64,000 nt of DNA, from positions 85,623,951-85,687,950 of the forward strand of contig CM051027.1 of assembly GCA_027627225.1 (NCBI GenBank), in the 5' to 3' direction. The stretch comes from Congeria kusceri. Taxonomy: Eukaryota; Mollusca; Bivalvia; Myida; Dreissenidae. The notes beneath the pieces were generated by a model. It was not told the DNA's origin. It did no database searches and saw only the letters and a program-made list of their open reading frames with translations. Shown here piece by piece: positions 48,325 through 59,965 of this stretch. The position numbers and the translations under genes are program-made. Numbering within the stretch: the stretch's first letter is position 1; each line of letters starts with the position of its first letter.

Positions 48325-48534
48325 CACAACCCGGGTCCATACAACGCTTACCTCCACAACCCGGGTCCATACAACGCTTACCTCCACAACCCGGGTCCAT
48401 ACAACGCTTACCTCCACAACCCGGGTCCATACAACGCTTACCTCCACAACCCGGGTCCATACACCGCTTACCTCCACAACCCGGGTCCATACACCGCTTA
48501 CCTCCACAACCCGGGTCCATACAACGCCTACTTC
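48325..48534. repeat. 30-bp minisatellite, seven units
   Basis: The unit is CACAACCCGGGTCCATACAA plus CGCTTACCTC, seven times in phase. Units 5 and 6 have one A-to-C change and the last unit is slightly diverged. Because 30 is a multiple of three, several long frames on both strands run through it. They are by-products of the period, not genes. Confidence 0.97.
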
Positions 48535-49177
48535 CTTGCCGACGCAAATCTACTTTAGTCATTGCCATTCCACATGGTTGTATTTTGTTCTTAACTAGCA
48601 TTCCCATTTAATTTAAGTAGTTTACACTCCTGTAAGCGTCCATTCCGGTGTTAACGGATCTGACTTGCCCCAAGTCATAGGTATGCATACTTTGCTTTGA
48701 TCCTTATTAAATTCTAAAATCGGATCCATCTATATACACAAAGGTCAGGACAAATTTGGATCATACAATGTGCCAATTAATGTACTGCTTGTTTTTGCAT
48801 ATCTCCGTAGTGTTGTGAAAATTTTCACGGTGTACGCGAGTCACAACCGCAACAACAAATGTAACACGCGTGACCTCTACATATGTAGTACTTCAACATG
48901 CGACACATGAAGTTCAGGACCCACGACTACAAACGATTGTAAGTCCAATCTTAGACTTAAACTTGTTTTGATCAAGACCAACCTTAAGTCTAACTAGAAC
49001 TCCGCGAGTCGGATGTGTCGCCTGACGCCGGATAGCTTACGTGAATCCAAATGAAGAAGCACTTTAGGTTAATGCTCAAATTTTTTAAAACAGATTTATT
49101 GAAATCTTCAAAAGCATTGCACTCTGGCGAATTGCAAAGAAAAGACTAATTAAAACCAAAAATGCGACACAAAAATA

Positions 49178-49600
49178 AGTATGAAAATTTACAAAGGGCA
49201 ATAACTCCGAAAGTATGAGGTGCAGAGTAACGGTTCTTGTGCACTGCATTTCTCCTCAATGAGATCTATCTACCTATGAAGTTTCAAGTTTATGGCTTTC
49301 ATAGTCTTACAGTTATGCTCCGGACAAAAAGTAAGTAGGAAAATAAACAAAGGGCAATAACTCCAAAAGTATGTGATGCAGAGTAACGGTTCTTGTGCAT
49401 TGCACTTCTCTTTCATGAGATCTATCTACCTATGAAGTTTCAAGTTGATAGCTTTCATAGTCTTAGAGTTATGCTCCGGACAAACATTAAGTATGAAAAT
49501 AAACAAAGGGCAATAACTCCAAAGGTATGGTCCGGCCAAGCGAAAGGGGACGCCGCCGCCGACACCACCGACGCCACCGCCGACAAAAGTATTTACCTAT
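49178..49600. repeat. Mollusc-type repeat in three ~155-bp tandem units
   Basis: ACAAAGGGCAATAACTCC recurs near 49190, 49347 and 49503. The first two units continue through GCAGAGTAACGGTTCTTGTG, ATGAGATCTATCTACCTATG, AAGTTTCAAGTT and GTTATGCTCCGGACAAA. The third runs into GCCGCCGCCGACACCACCG, a GC-rich tail. This core is widespread in bivalve and gastropod non-coding DNA (recalled). Confidence 0.85.
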
Positions 49601-50731
49601 ATGTCGACACAAAAATTTGGTGACTACCAAAAGTCTTCGTCTTAATATCAGAAAATTGAGACTGAACGTTTTGAGACAGCACTGCAGCAGTCTCATATAG
49701 TAGGTGTGCTTAGCAATGGCTGACAACTCGTTGGACTGGATACGGTGAACTGAACGATTGGAGAAACGGACGAAAGAACGACATGGAATGTAATAATACG
49801 TATGATTTGGAAAACGCCCGTTGTTGAGTGGCCAGAGTGCACCAACAGATGTTACTAGTATTGTAAATACAGGGTTGATACAGATATTCTCCAACAAAAT
49901 TGAAGCACTTTTCAAGGTAAGGAGATCCAAATTCAAGCAGAAATTTCAGTCTGCACTATTTACATTTTCGAAAGGTTGTACTGCGATTATTGCTAATATT
50001 TAAAATAAAATTGTGTCTTGTTTTGATAAAGACGTATAGCAGGACTCAGTACCCATTGAAAAGGGTATTCACTGTGCTCCAGTGCAACACAAAGCTTTTA
50101 GCGATTTCTCTTGTTTCTCAGACTATTTTTAAGCACTTTTGAAGCCAAAAGGAAGCATTTTTAAGTTCTAAAAGTAAAATTCAAGGGACTATGTCAACGA
50201 ACAAATTGGTTTCCTATTGCACTATAAATGGTATTAGATGATAGAAATCCGCTATACTCAGACATGTACATTAAATAAAGAATAAATAAAACAATACATA
50301 ATGAGATATTAATAAAAAAACATCAAAAATGTTTGTTAAAAATTAAAACCCAAGCGGGTATCAACCTCACGACCTAGGAACCATACGAAGAATGATAGTA
50401 GACAGCGCTTTAAGCAGACTGTGCTATTCTGCTTTATAAGTAACCCTGTGTAAAGTATGGTTATACAAAATACAATTCTGACGTCAGAATGTAAACATGA
50501 AAGAGCCAAACAAACTCTACCCATATTAAACATTGATTTTTATCTCAAAATTCGTTGACATAGTCCCTTTAAGCACTATATCAGTCGCTTCTAAGCATGT
50601 TTCAAGGAGCAGCTTAAAATTCAAGCACTTTCATTGATCCATATGAACCCTGAAAGAAAAGAAATCAGTACCTTATCAGTAGACGTTGGTATTCGTCCGT
50701 GTTCTAAATTCACACATTTTGTATTGTAACA
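49601..50731. other. Upstream flank of the Kazal gene
   Basis: No exon is supported. About 50040-50660 has mollusc-like repeat character (runs of AAGCACTTTT and TTTTAAGC words). No TATA box or clear promoter is recognised directly before 50732. Confidence 0.45.
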
Positions 50732-53000
50732 ATGAACGTAGCATTCGCAACGCTTCTTTGTCTTGTTGGAGGTAAATATGACAAAGCTTTTAGTGATTTA
50801 ACTTTATTGTCTCGTTTAATAACATACACAATACATATTCAACAACTAATTTTCGAAATCTAGTACACAGCTCTTGTAAAAAAAGACGTGAATGTTCGAA
50901 GACGGATAGGAATTCAATTGTGTGTAGGTACATGTAATTTTGATTCCCCGCATTAAAGTAGCTCTTACACCATGGACGCGTACATAACGCGCTGTTGTCT
51001 GTTTAAGACGAAACACGTGCATTTAAATGCAATTATAAGGAACAGGAACATTGTTCTTTAACATTAACTACCAATTTCCTCGGCAAATACGTTTGATTGA
51101 CGATAAATACAGTAACTGTGGTTGCAATTATGGTCGACCTCGGTCAAAATCCGCATTATACGATTCAAGCTGAAGTCTGGAAATTGTCATTTCCGCACTT
51201 CAGTCTTTGAACGCGGCTTCCGAACTTTGAAACCCATATACTGCTATTGTCTATGAATTAATATATATAGAAACTAAACGAGCGGACTATAACTCGCCAA
51301 ATATGTTTATACTGGTATAACTTTGCCCATCAGCCGTAGTATGCCACCCGAGGCGGTTTCTAGACTGCACGGACCTCGCGTGCGATGACGTATACAGTCC
51401 GGTGTGCGGTACGGACGGACGCACGTATTCCAATCAGTGTGAGATGGATGTGGAGAACCGGAAACGCATCTGCTGGTAATCCCGTTTTAAAATAAATGTT
51501 TAGTTTTAATATGGCTCTTAAAGTGTCTTCAAAAAAATCTGTTTTCTTTTAACACCATATGTTGCAGGGGCGGTTCTAGGATTTCGGGTTGGGGGGGGGG
51601 AGCCTAAACTTTTGATAGTGCAGTTATAACCCCTTTATGTTGTCTGTGGGTCTGCAGTGATCAGCTACAGTCTGTATCAAAGATATAAAAGAAATCTTTG
51701 CATACCATCATCATCATCATCAAACGCAGTTTGTTTTACTGAAAGAATTAATACTTCACCGTATTACTTTCGAAAGACATGTTGGTTCATCTGTATGTCA
51801 GGCACCTTTTGGCAGTAAATTGTCCAACTAATACGTGAATGTCATTAAATAACTCACACGTTCATAGTGATGCTCATCAGTTGTCTTCAAATGTGCTAAG
51901 CACTGAGTTGTTGTTCTTTATCGCAACGAACTAAGCAACAGACAGACTAACATGTTTTTCACACGAACTATTGTGAAAGAATGTGTCAATTTCGCTGACA
52001 TTTTGAAATAGTAAATATGAAATCGCAAGGAATTGAAGTCAACGTTGTGGACACCCATCTACATTATCACGTTATATCTTATGAATGTAAAAAACAAGAT
52101 GAAAGTTGGTTTTTGCAAAAAGAACATTGAACAAAAAGTTTGTCGATTTAGATTTTTGGGAATTATTTATTGTGAAAAAAAGTTTAAACTCGAAAATAGT
52201 CATTGATTTAACTTGAATTTCTACTTTAAATAATATTTTCTCGAAAAGTATCAATGTCTTTTATGCGGTATCCTGTGCCAATGGTGTATTGCATCTGACA
52301 TCTTTATGTAATATATGAATTTATAAAAGAAAACATTATCATCCACAAATAAAGGTATATACCCATTTTATATAGTTTATCGTTTTCGCGAACTTTGCGG
52401 TGTACGTCAAAAATCGTAGCGGGACGCTGGGTGGCGCGCTCCGGGTGCGCCCCCCCCCCCCACCCTGGATCCGCTAGTGTGTTGAACGCATCAACATTAT
52501 AAATGACGTTTTTTAAGTGAATTCAGTTTTTGAGTGGAATAAAAATGATCAGGGGTGGAAATATTTCCTTCGGTTCACTTCCATACTTTAAATGCATATA
52601 ATGCTTTTATCAGCTGGATCTGTTTGAAGATTTGTTGACACCATTGGATGGGGTACCGGTATGGTATTTTCGTCTTCCTGGGTGAAATCACATCCGTGAT
52701 TCATGTAACAAATTTAAAATAATATATACCCAAACACTTGTAAATGTTTCATTCCATGACGTGAACCAATGACATCTACCGGTATACACATTGATCAGTA
52801 TGTTCCAACCAACCAGGATAATGTGTATAATGACTTAAAACCTCGTTCTGACATTATTTATAGATTTCATAACATAATTTCATAGAAATAGAACAATACA
52901 GTCGGATTCGATTGTGTGTTTTTTCAGGATGGGCCACTATAACATGATCAGCAAGGTGCACGAGGGCCCGTGCGGTGACGTCACACAAGCACCTCAGTAA
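50732..53000 (+). CDS. Small secreted Kazal-type serine protease inhibitor
   Basis: Three exons, 50732-50771, 51334-51475 and 52928-53000 (TAA 52998), all GT-AG with matching phases, encode 84 residues. Exon 1 plus the next few residues is a signal peptide (MNVAFATLLCLVGAVV), so the product is secreted. One Kazal domain follows: DCTDLACDDVYSPVCGTDG, RTYSNQCEMD and VHEGPCGDV. The spacings C2-x7-C3 and C3-x10-C4 are canonical, while C4 to C5 is longer than usual. By alignment to ovomucoid-type domains the P1 residue (C2+2) is Asp, which is uncommon and would not suit trypsin. A further Cys (VVCHP) gives an odd number in the mature chain. Single-domain Kazal proteins in bivalves are usually digestive or haemolymph inhibitors. 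Poly(A) candidates AATAAA lie at 53052 and 53151. Intron 2 carries a transposon. Confidence 0.9.
51565..52479. mobile_element. Non-autonomous DNA transposon (915 bp) with 5-bp TGTTG duplication
   Basis: The left end CAGGGGCGGTTCTAGG and the inverted right end CACTAGCGGATCCAGG are related and are followed by long G or C runs. Perfect TGTTG duplications flank them (51560-51564 and 52480-52484). No transposase frame is visible. It is inserted in intron 2 of the Kazal gene. Ends of this CAGGGGCGG type occur in several superfamilies, so I do not assign one. Confidence 0.8.
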
Positions 53001-53569
53001 CACGAGGGCTTCAATCTGAACCATTTGTGTATTACACTACATCAATGTCATAATAAATCTCACCTCACTTTGGTTTGACAGAATGTTTATAGAACACGAT
53101 GGTATCATATAAAATGTTCAAATGAATTGGGAGTTATAACATGTACCAAAAATAAAATGTGTAATTACTTTATCAAATGTTTAACTGCAACCGAAACATG
53201 CAAGTTAACATGTGTTTTTATATATGCATATAAAATTAATGCCCTGCTAGAACTGTCACTTCTTACAGTAGCAGCGCTATTTTTCATTTACAAGTAGAAA
53301 AATTAGAATGAAAATACTGTACATGATACCAACGTTGGAATATCTACTGCAAAATATGTACAATAGATCTACAAATAACATCTCCAAGGGCCTACATATT
53401 GATCATTCTTTCACAGTAAGATGCAGTACACAGTGATGGTCATATAAACACACTAAAAGCCTATTCAGCTGTTTTTCAATGTAGTTTTTTCTGTTGTCAG
53501 AAATGTTGTCTGAAAGCAGCTGACTTGTATGGCATCTGTAAGTCTTATCAACTAGAAAACGAATTCCGG
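53001..53569. other. Convergent 3' ends of the Kazal gene and GPN1
   Basis: There are 569 bases between the two stop codons. Plus-strand AATAAA at 53052-53057 and 53151-53156 serve the Kazal gene. The rest is probably the GPN1 3' UTR. The two 3' UTRs may abut or overlap. Confidence 0.6.
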
Positions 53570-56500
53570 TCATGTGTTGTCAGTTTTCTGCTTGTCGTAC
53601 TTCTGTTGTTGTCTCGACTTTTGCATATCCAAGTATCTTTTAAATGATTCATACTCCCTCGCTTCATCAACATCTGAAATCAAAAATATGTGTCAAAATC
53701 TTGTTTGAAATTATCAAAACAAATGCATATTAACATTGTTTAATTACTTGTAAAGTGATTGTAAAGGTTTTATTATCATATAGATGCATGTATTTGACAA
53801 AAAATATTATATGCCAAATATATTTTTGTGTTTAAACTTTTAAATCAATTATAATAAATATATTTCACTGTATTGTTAGTTTAACTATCCATGGTACATT
53901 TCTGAAAATATGAATTGTTTTCTTAGATTACTGCAATGTTGCTGGCCACAGTGACCAAACAGTTCTCATTTCAATAACAGCATATGAAACTATTATTTTT
54001 AAAATTATGCTTGATTTTCGTTTACTAAATTCTACAATAGTGGTCTATGCAGCTGATCAAAAGTAAAAAGCCAAAAAGTGTGTCTATTACTGTATATTTC
54101 CATGTGCTTGTTTACCTATTGGTTCATCTGGCCTGAAATCATCCTCACTGTCTTCATCATCACCAAGGGCAACAGCAGGGTTGATGGACAGCTTGGACGT
54201 CTGCTGTCGGATACCTGAACAGAAATAACATTTTGCTGATGACACAGTTCAATACGAGGAAGTCGCTTTTTGGGCTCTGTCCACTTTGAACAACATAGTG
54301 TACAGACGATTTTACATTTTCGTTATGACTGGTATAATATTGTAAAATGTTTATACAATAGTTTTGGATTCGGACCACAGACTCACAGAAAATATATATC
54401 AGCTTATCAGATCTATCAAACTTTGAAAGTTTCCATAGAAACAGTTGACTCTTAAAGGATCACCTTTTCAGGTCACCATGACAATGCTTACCCGCAGTGT
54501 CCATCAACTCTGCCTCTCTATCTTGCACCACACGAGTCAGTTCTTCCGCTTGTCTTTCTTCTGCTTTTTTCTCCAGATCTTTTTTGCGCTTCTCTAACAG
54601 TGGCTTGTACTCCCTTGAAAAAAAAGTGCTTTTTAATATGATTTACATTTTCTTCTTAACCTATTAAGACCGATTTTGCATAATGAGCTGCTCACACATC
54701 AAACCAGACCTCATTTTGACTTGCTTGTTTTTAATAGTTAATTTACTAATGCATGTAGAGACTCCTGAAGATTTCATAATAAATTTAATCATATTTCAGC
54801 ATTCATACAATCTGTTAAAACCAAAATTCTATGATTTTTCCAAGATTTTTCCATGACGGCTCAGATTTCCATGATACAATCTGAACACAGTCAGAACAGT
54901 ACACTAACATCCACATCTTATTTGATCTCCAGATGAAAAAATTATTCATCTAGGCCGATTCACGCCCCGTAGAATAGACTTGAATTGCTTGTACCGCTGC
55001 AGTACATGTCTGTCCATCATTACGCTCTTGATTTAGATTTTTTGTTGGCTTATATTTCAGTGGATCATTTTTATGCACTTACAGGCATATTCACGGATAC
55101 TTTTAAACTTTCTATGACAATTTCTGAAAATTCCATGATTTTTCCAGACAAAGCCCATTTTCCATGACTTTTCCAGACAAAGCCAATTTTCCATGACTTT
55201 TCCAGACAAAGCCCATTTTCCATGACTTTTCCAGATAAAGCCCACTTTCCATGACTTTTCCAGACAAAGCCCACTTTCCATGACTTTTCCAGACAAAGCC
55301 CATTTACCATGACTTTTCCAGACAAAGCCCATTTTCCATGATTTTTCCAGACAAAGCCCATTTTCCATGATTTTTCCAGACAAAGCCCATTTTCCATGAT
55401 TTTTCCAGAAAAAGCCCATTTTCCATGACTTTTACAGACAAAGCCCATTTTCCATGACTTTTCCAGACAAAGCCCATTTTCCATGACTTTTCCAGACCTG
55501 TACGAACCCTGATATTTACAGGTTAACAATCTGCATATACCCACAATGCCTGGAGCTTACTTGCAATATTCCACTGCAGCGTCGTCGACCAGAGTGAAGA
55601 ACTTGTCCACTCCTTCTCCTGTCACTGCTGACACACCCACACTCTGCAAGAGGTTACAATTACTGTCATAAAACATTTCTTCATTATTCGTTTCTATTGC
55701 TGGACATAACAAAACATGTTAACTATAATTGGAATTTTTTAGTGTGCTCCTTTAATTACACTTTAGTGGTATTCTATATTCCAAGTACTAAAAGTGTTTA
55801 GTTAACCACAATTTGACCTTGTGTATTTCACATATACAGATATTACATAAAAAGCAGAATAACAGGAAAGAAAATCAGAATTAAGGGAAAGAAAATCATA
55901 TAAGGTAATCAAAACAAAACAGTACTTCTGGAAATCGTAACTTTTAGTTTTAAATTAATATACCAGTATACATTTTGAAATGGTAGACAAAGAATTACGG
56001 AGTATGTTCACACCTCTGATGCCGGAATGTTATTAATGTCATAGGACATAAAATAATGCACACACAAGATATAGAGATTACTTGGTTAGCGTTGAATAAA
56101 GATCTGTACTTGACACGAAGTACAAGTTAATTATATGTAGCATTAGTACTTCAAGTTTATAATCACATCGTTGAAATAAAGCAATGCTTAATAAATGGAG
56201 ATTTATTGAGTGAATGCTCACCTAATGACAAGATAAAGATACAAACAATAATACCTTTAATGTAGCATAGAACTCATCCAGTACGAGGCTCATGGAGCGT
56301 GTCAGGTTGGAGGTATAGGACGTTTCATGCTCCAGGGCGTCTTGAAACGTCTCGAAGTCTGTCATCCACTCTACTGCAAACTTGTTACTCACTATGTCTA
56401 CCTGCGGTCAACAGATGCACAATTGATGTTAACTTTTAATGTAATAAATTTCGAGGACCATGATGGCCCAAAGCGCTCACCCAAATACTGGCAAAAAAGA

Positions 56501-58910
56501 ATGCCATACTGTTGTGACAGATTTGAAAATTAAAGTATCTGAAGAATACACATGTATGCGCAGAGGTGTTTAGAATTGGTTTGATTTTATGGACCGGTCA
56601 GTGCAATGTGCTAAACGAGTTGGGCAGTGGTGCAGTGTTTTCGCTAAAGATTCTCAGATCATTCTTCTCGATATTCTTTTCTGAAGTCAGTGACAGATGA
56701 GCTAAAAATATCAACTATTCTAGTCAGAAACGTGTGCAATACAGTGCTGCATTACTAAGCATCCAAACAGAGACACAATCCAATAACTGTTCAATGAATA
56801 CACTAACTAAAATATATAAATAACCCTAAGATATCATTAACTAGAATATATTAATAACTCTACGATAAGATTTGTGGTAGATTTTCATTCATGCATAACA
56901 GATGAAGTTAAAAGTTCAAGAAATCAGTAACACAATAGTTTGTTACCACATGCACAAATATTAATCATTGTATGAGCATAACAAGTATTCCGTTTTCTGT
57001 TTTAAACATACAACACTAAAGATATACACATGTGTTTAGACCTGCATTATATAACTTCCTTCTTTGAAATGTCAATACGCCTACAACAAGTAATTCTCAT
57101 TACAGTTTGTGTTCAAAATGTGCTTATGTAATCATCATAAAGATTTAAGTAACACAATTCAGATTTGTGGCAACTATACCTTGTTCATTGCGACGATGAA
57201 TGGCAACTTGGTCTTGTAGAGAATGCTGCATGCGTATGTCATGTTGGACATAAAAGTGACGGGACTCACACTACGGGACGTGTCCATCACGTACACGACC
57301 ACAGTTGGGAAGGAAGAGGCCTGCAAAGTAAAGCCCATGTAAAAATAGTTCAATTTTGACTGCACTCTCATTTAAGAACTTTCAAAACTAATTCTATCTC
57401 ACTGAACAGGGCTTGTTTACCTTGTATAGAACTGGCCGTAGGCGCCACTGGCAAGATTTCTTTTATTTAAAATCTTAAAATTTTTAAACCTAAATGTGAC
57501 TCAAACCAGATGTTTTGCTCCCCTTGACCAAATTAGGCAATATTGTTTTTCTCCAAAACAAAGTGCATGGGCCTGTTTTCACAAAGCTTAAGTTAATTTC
57601 TTAAATTCATTCAATTTCTTAAGGTCATTTTAAAATAAAAAGTTTCAAACTAGTTAATATTGTTAAGATGTTTCATATTTGATCCTTTTGTAAACAAAAA
57701 TCATTGGATTTCACTTTTTTGATCAGAAATGTTCACTATAGTACAACTTAAGTTAAAATTTCCCTTAGGAGCTTAGGGAATACCGGTCCCAGACCCCATC
57801 CCCAGCCTATGAAGATAAATGACAATTTACTTCATTGACAATGATTAATTTGACATTTGAATTGTGCCTACCAGTGCTTCGGTAATAATGGATCCGGATG
57901 CAGACCATGTAAATACTTCAATCTGGCCCGGGGTGTCAATGATGATGTGCCTGAAATGACAACCAAAGCATTGCAATCTGGCTTCTGTCAGAAAAGTAAA
58001 TATTAATACTCAATATTCAAAACTTCTAATTATTTCATTTTAAACTATTATGTCTCCATTTGTAAACTACAACATACTTGCATTCTGACTTCTTTTTCTT
58101 GTCAATAAACTGCATAACCTGGTCAAATCGTGTGGCAAACAAATTCAAAGAGGTTACAATTCCACCATTTGGACCTAATCCATACCTGGCAAAATGTCAA
58201 GGAAACAATCAAATAATTTCAGGACTCTTGAAATTTCTGACCTTATGTAGGCCTTTTGCAATTGCATAAAATCTTGAAACACGGATTGTTCCTCTCAATA
58301 ATAACCATATTTTCTACTAGCAAATATGCTTCAGAAGAGCAGTGTTTATATGTCTAATATAACAAAAATGATGTAGATTAATGCATTTCTATGAACACTC
58401 CATTGCAACCTTTGAATATGATTAACAATTTCTGAATATATCTGTCAAAAAAGATACTGTTTCATTACTTCTTTGTAATTGACAGTGTCACGAATATCTG
58501 AAACAGAAAGTTCAAACTTTACATCAACAATAATTATAGTAAATATGTGTCTACCATATATGTAAGCAGTACAGAGTATGTCATATATGGCATGGAATAA
58601 TTTTTTGCAAAACATTCAGGGCAACCTTGCTATTTCTGACAGATAAAGTTTGAACAGAGGGCTACAGTTCCAACAGAAATTATGTCAAAACATTATGTTT
58701 TCTATGCCAAAACTGTCAACCACATAAACATGATAAATTGTCAATAACCAATGAATTTTAATAAATATTCATATTTAAATTTAGACACAGAGTTCAATCC
58801 ATCTGTTTTATCCTACCAATATTAGCTGGAAATGGTACTTCATGTACAGCTGGATCCAGGTTGATGACATATGGTGGGGTTCTGTTAGTATGAAGTTGTG
58901 CAACAATTCT
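53570..58910 (-). CDS. GPN1: GPN-loop GTPase 1 (XAB1), all exons but the first
   Basis: GPN1 is a GTPase that, with GPN3, assembles RNA polymerase II and brings it into the nucleus. Minus-strand exons, 5' to 3': 58910-58817, 58497-58458, 58185-58078, 57950-57872, 57320-57180, 56401-56255, 55643-55561, 54613-54492, 54214-54116, 53673-53570 (TGA). Phases join without a stop; 338 residues are visible. Motifs: [31 protein letters not shown], the family-defining [20 protein letters not shown] (GPN loop), [16 protein letters not shown] (G3), [35 protein letters not shown] joined to VD (G4, NKVD), and [14 protein letters not shown]. The C-terminus has an acidic stretch (DDEDSEDDF) and a Gln/Lys-rich tail. 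The exon with the P-loop (GxxGxGKTT) must lie upstream; I could not find it between 58911 and 64000. The gene converges with the Kazal gene. Confidence 0.96.
55131..55497. repeat. 29-bp minisatellite, about 13 units, in a GPN1 intron
   Basis: The unit is TTTTCCATGACTTTTCCAGA plus CAAAGCCCA, with single-base variants. It lies between the GPN1 exons ending at 54613 and starting at 55561. Because the unit has no stop in any frame on the minus strand and 29 is not a multiple of three, a 157-codon repetitive frame appears by chance. Confidence 0.96.
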
Positions 58911-59159
58911 CTGAAAACAATCGAAACATTGTACACTAATTTGTGAAAATTGTTTTAGTTCTAATTTAATGGTAAGTTACATAATAACCATCAACATGTA
59001 CAAGTGCTAAAGGTTTGATGTCAGTAAATAGTCCGGCATTCCAGGGTGCAAAGCTCCAGATAACATGCATAGAGGCATAAATACGTAGTTAAATTAACAA
59101 CAAGATTCTGTGTTTGATAAAAACACATGCCCCCGGTTGGTGCTGGATAGCCCATTTCT

Positions 59160-59965
59160 TAGTCCAAATTAGGTCAAGTTCAAAGTGAGGTTGGGTGATA
59201 TGGGTGGATTGGGAACAGTCATAAAGTAACAACTGTGTAAATATCCAAATGTTGCAGTAAGCGGTGTTGGTGCTAGACGAAACAGTAAAATCTAGTTAAC
59301 CAAGAAATGGCAGTTTTGAGTTTATAAAAAAAAAAATTCTTTCAGGTTACATGCCCAACAAATTAGGGTAGGTAGGTTGGGATTTTTTATTTTTATTTTA
59401 TTTGGGCAATGGTCAACTTGAAGATTCTAAAACTGAATAAATATTCAAAATATATCAGTAATATCCTTAAACATTGTTTATAAGTAAATGCTATCAAATC
59501 AAAACACTCATTTATCCAAAAACACATTTAATTATTGAAAAAGGTAAATAAAACAAAAATCAATCTGACAGACCCATTAAAATGTTCTAGGGTCGGGGCA
59601 TATTTTTAGGGTAGGTCGGGTAACCTGAAACAAACATATTTTTGTTTACGCCCAAGTCCAAATTAGGTCAAGGTCAAACTAAGGTTGGGTGACATGGGTG
59701 GATTGGGTATGGTCATAAGCAACAACTGTTTAAGTGTCCAAGTGTTGTAGCAATGGTGATGGTGCTAGACGAAACGGTAAAATCTAGTTAAACAAAGAAA
59801 CAGCCCATCTGAATTATTCTAAGTGCAAATTAGGTCAAGGTCAATGTCAAAGTGAAGTTGGGTGATATGGGTGGATAGGGAATGGTCATAAGCAACAACT
59901 GTGCAAGTATCCAAGTGTCGTAGTAAGCGGTGTTGGTGCTAGACGAAATGGTATAATCTACTTAA
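59160..59965. repeat. Three copies of a ~150-bp unit, one gap filled by an insertion
   Basis: Copies lie at about 59160-59305, 59651-59800 and 59815-59965. Shared words, in order: CAAATTAGGTCAAG, GGTTGGGTGAYATGGGTGGA, GGTCATAAGCAACAACTGTG, GGTGTTGGTGCTAGACGAAA and TAATCTAGTTAA. Between copies 1 and 2, about 59340-59640, is a separate insertion whose ends TTTCAGGTTACATGCCC and CGGGTAACCTGAAA are inverted. Confidence 0.83.
59340..59640. mobile_element. ~300-bp insertion with TTTCAGGTTAC inverted ends
   Basis: TTTCAGGTTACATGCCCAAC at the left and GGTAGGTCGGGTAACCTGAA at the right are inverted. The interior is AT-rich, with TTTTATTTTTATTTTATTTG near the left and AGGGTCGGGGCATATTTTTA near the right. 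It splits the tandem array described above. Confidence 0.65.

Noticed and set aside
48251..48611. Overlapping repetitive frames of 99-118 codons on both strands
   Set aside because: They are created by the 30-bp minisatellite period; there is no unique coding sequence or family.
55071..55544. 157-codon repetitive frame on the minus strand
   Set aside because: It is a by-product of the 29-bp satellite, which lacks stops in all minus-strand frames. It sits inside a GPN1 intron with no start context or domain.
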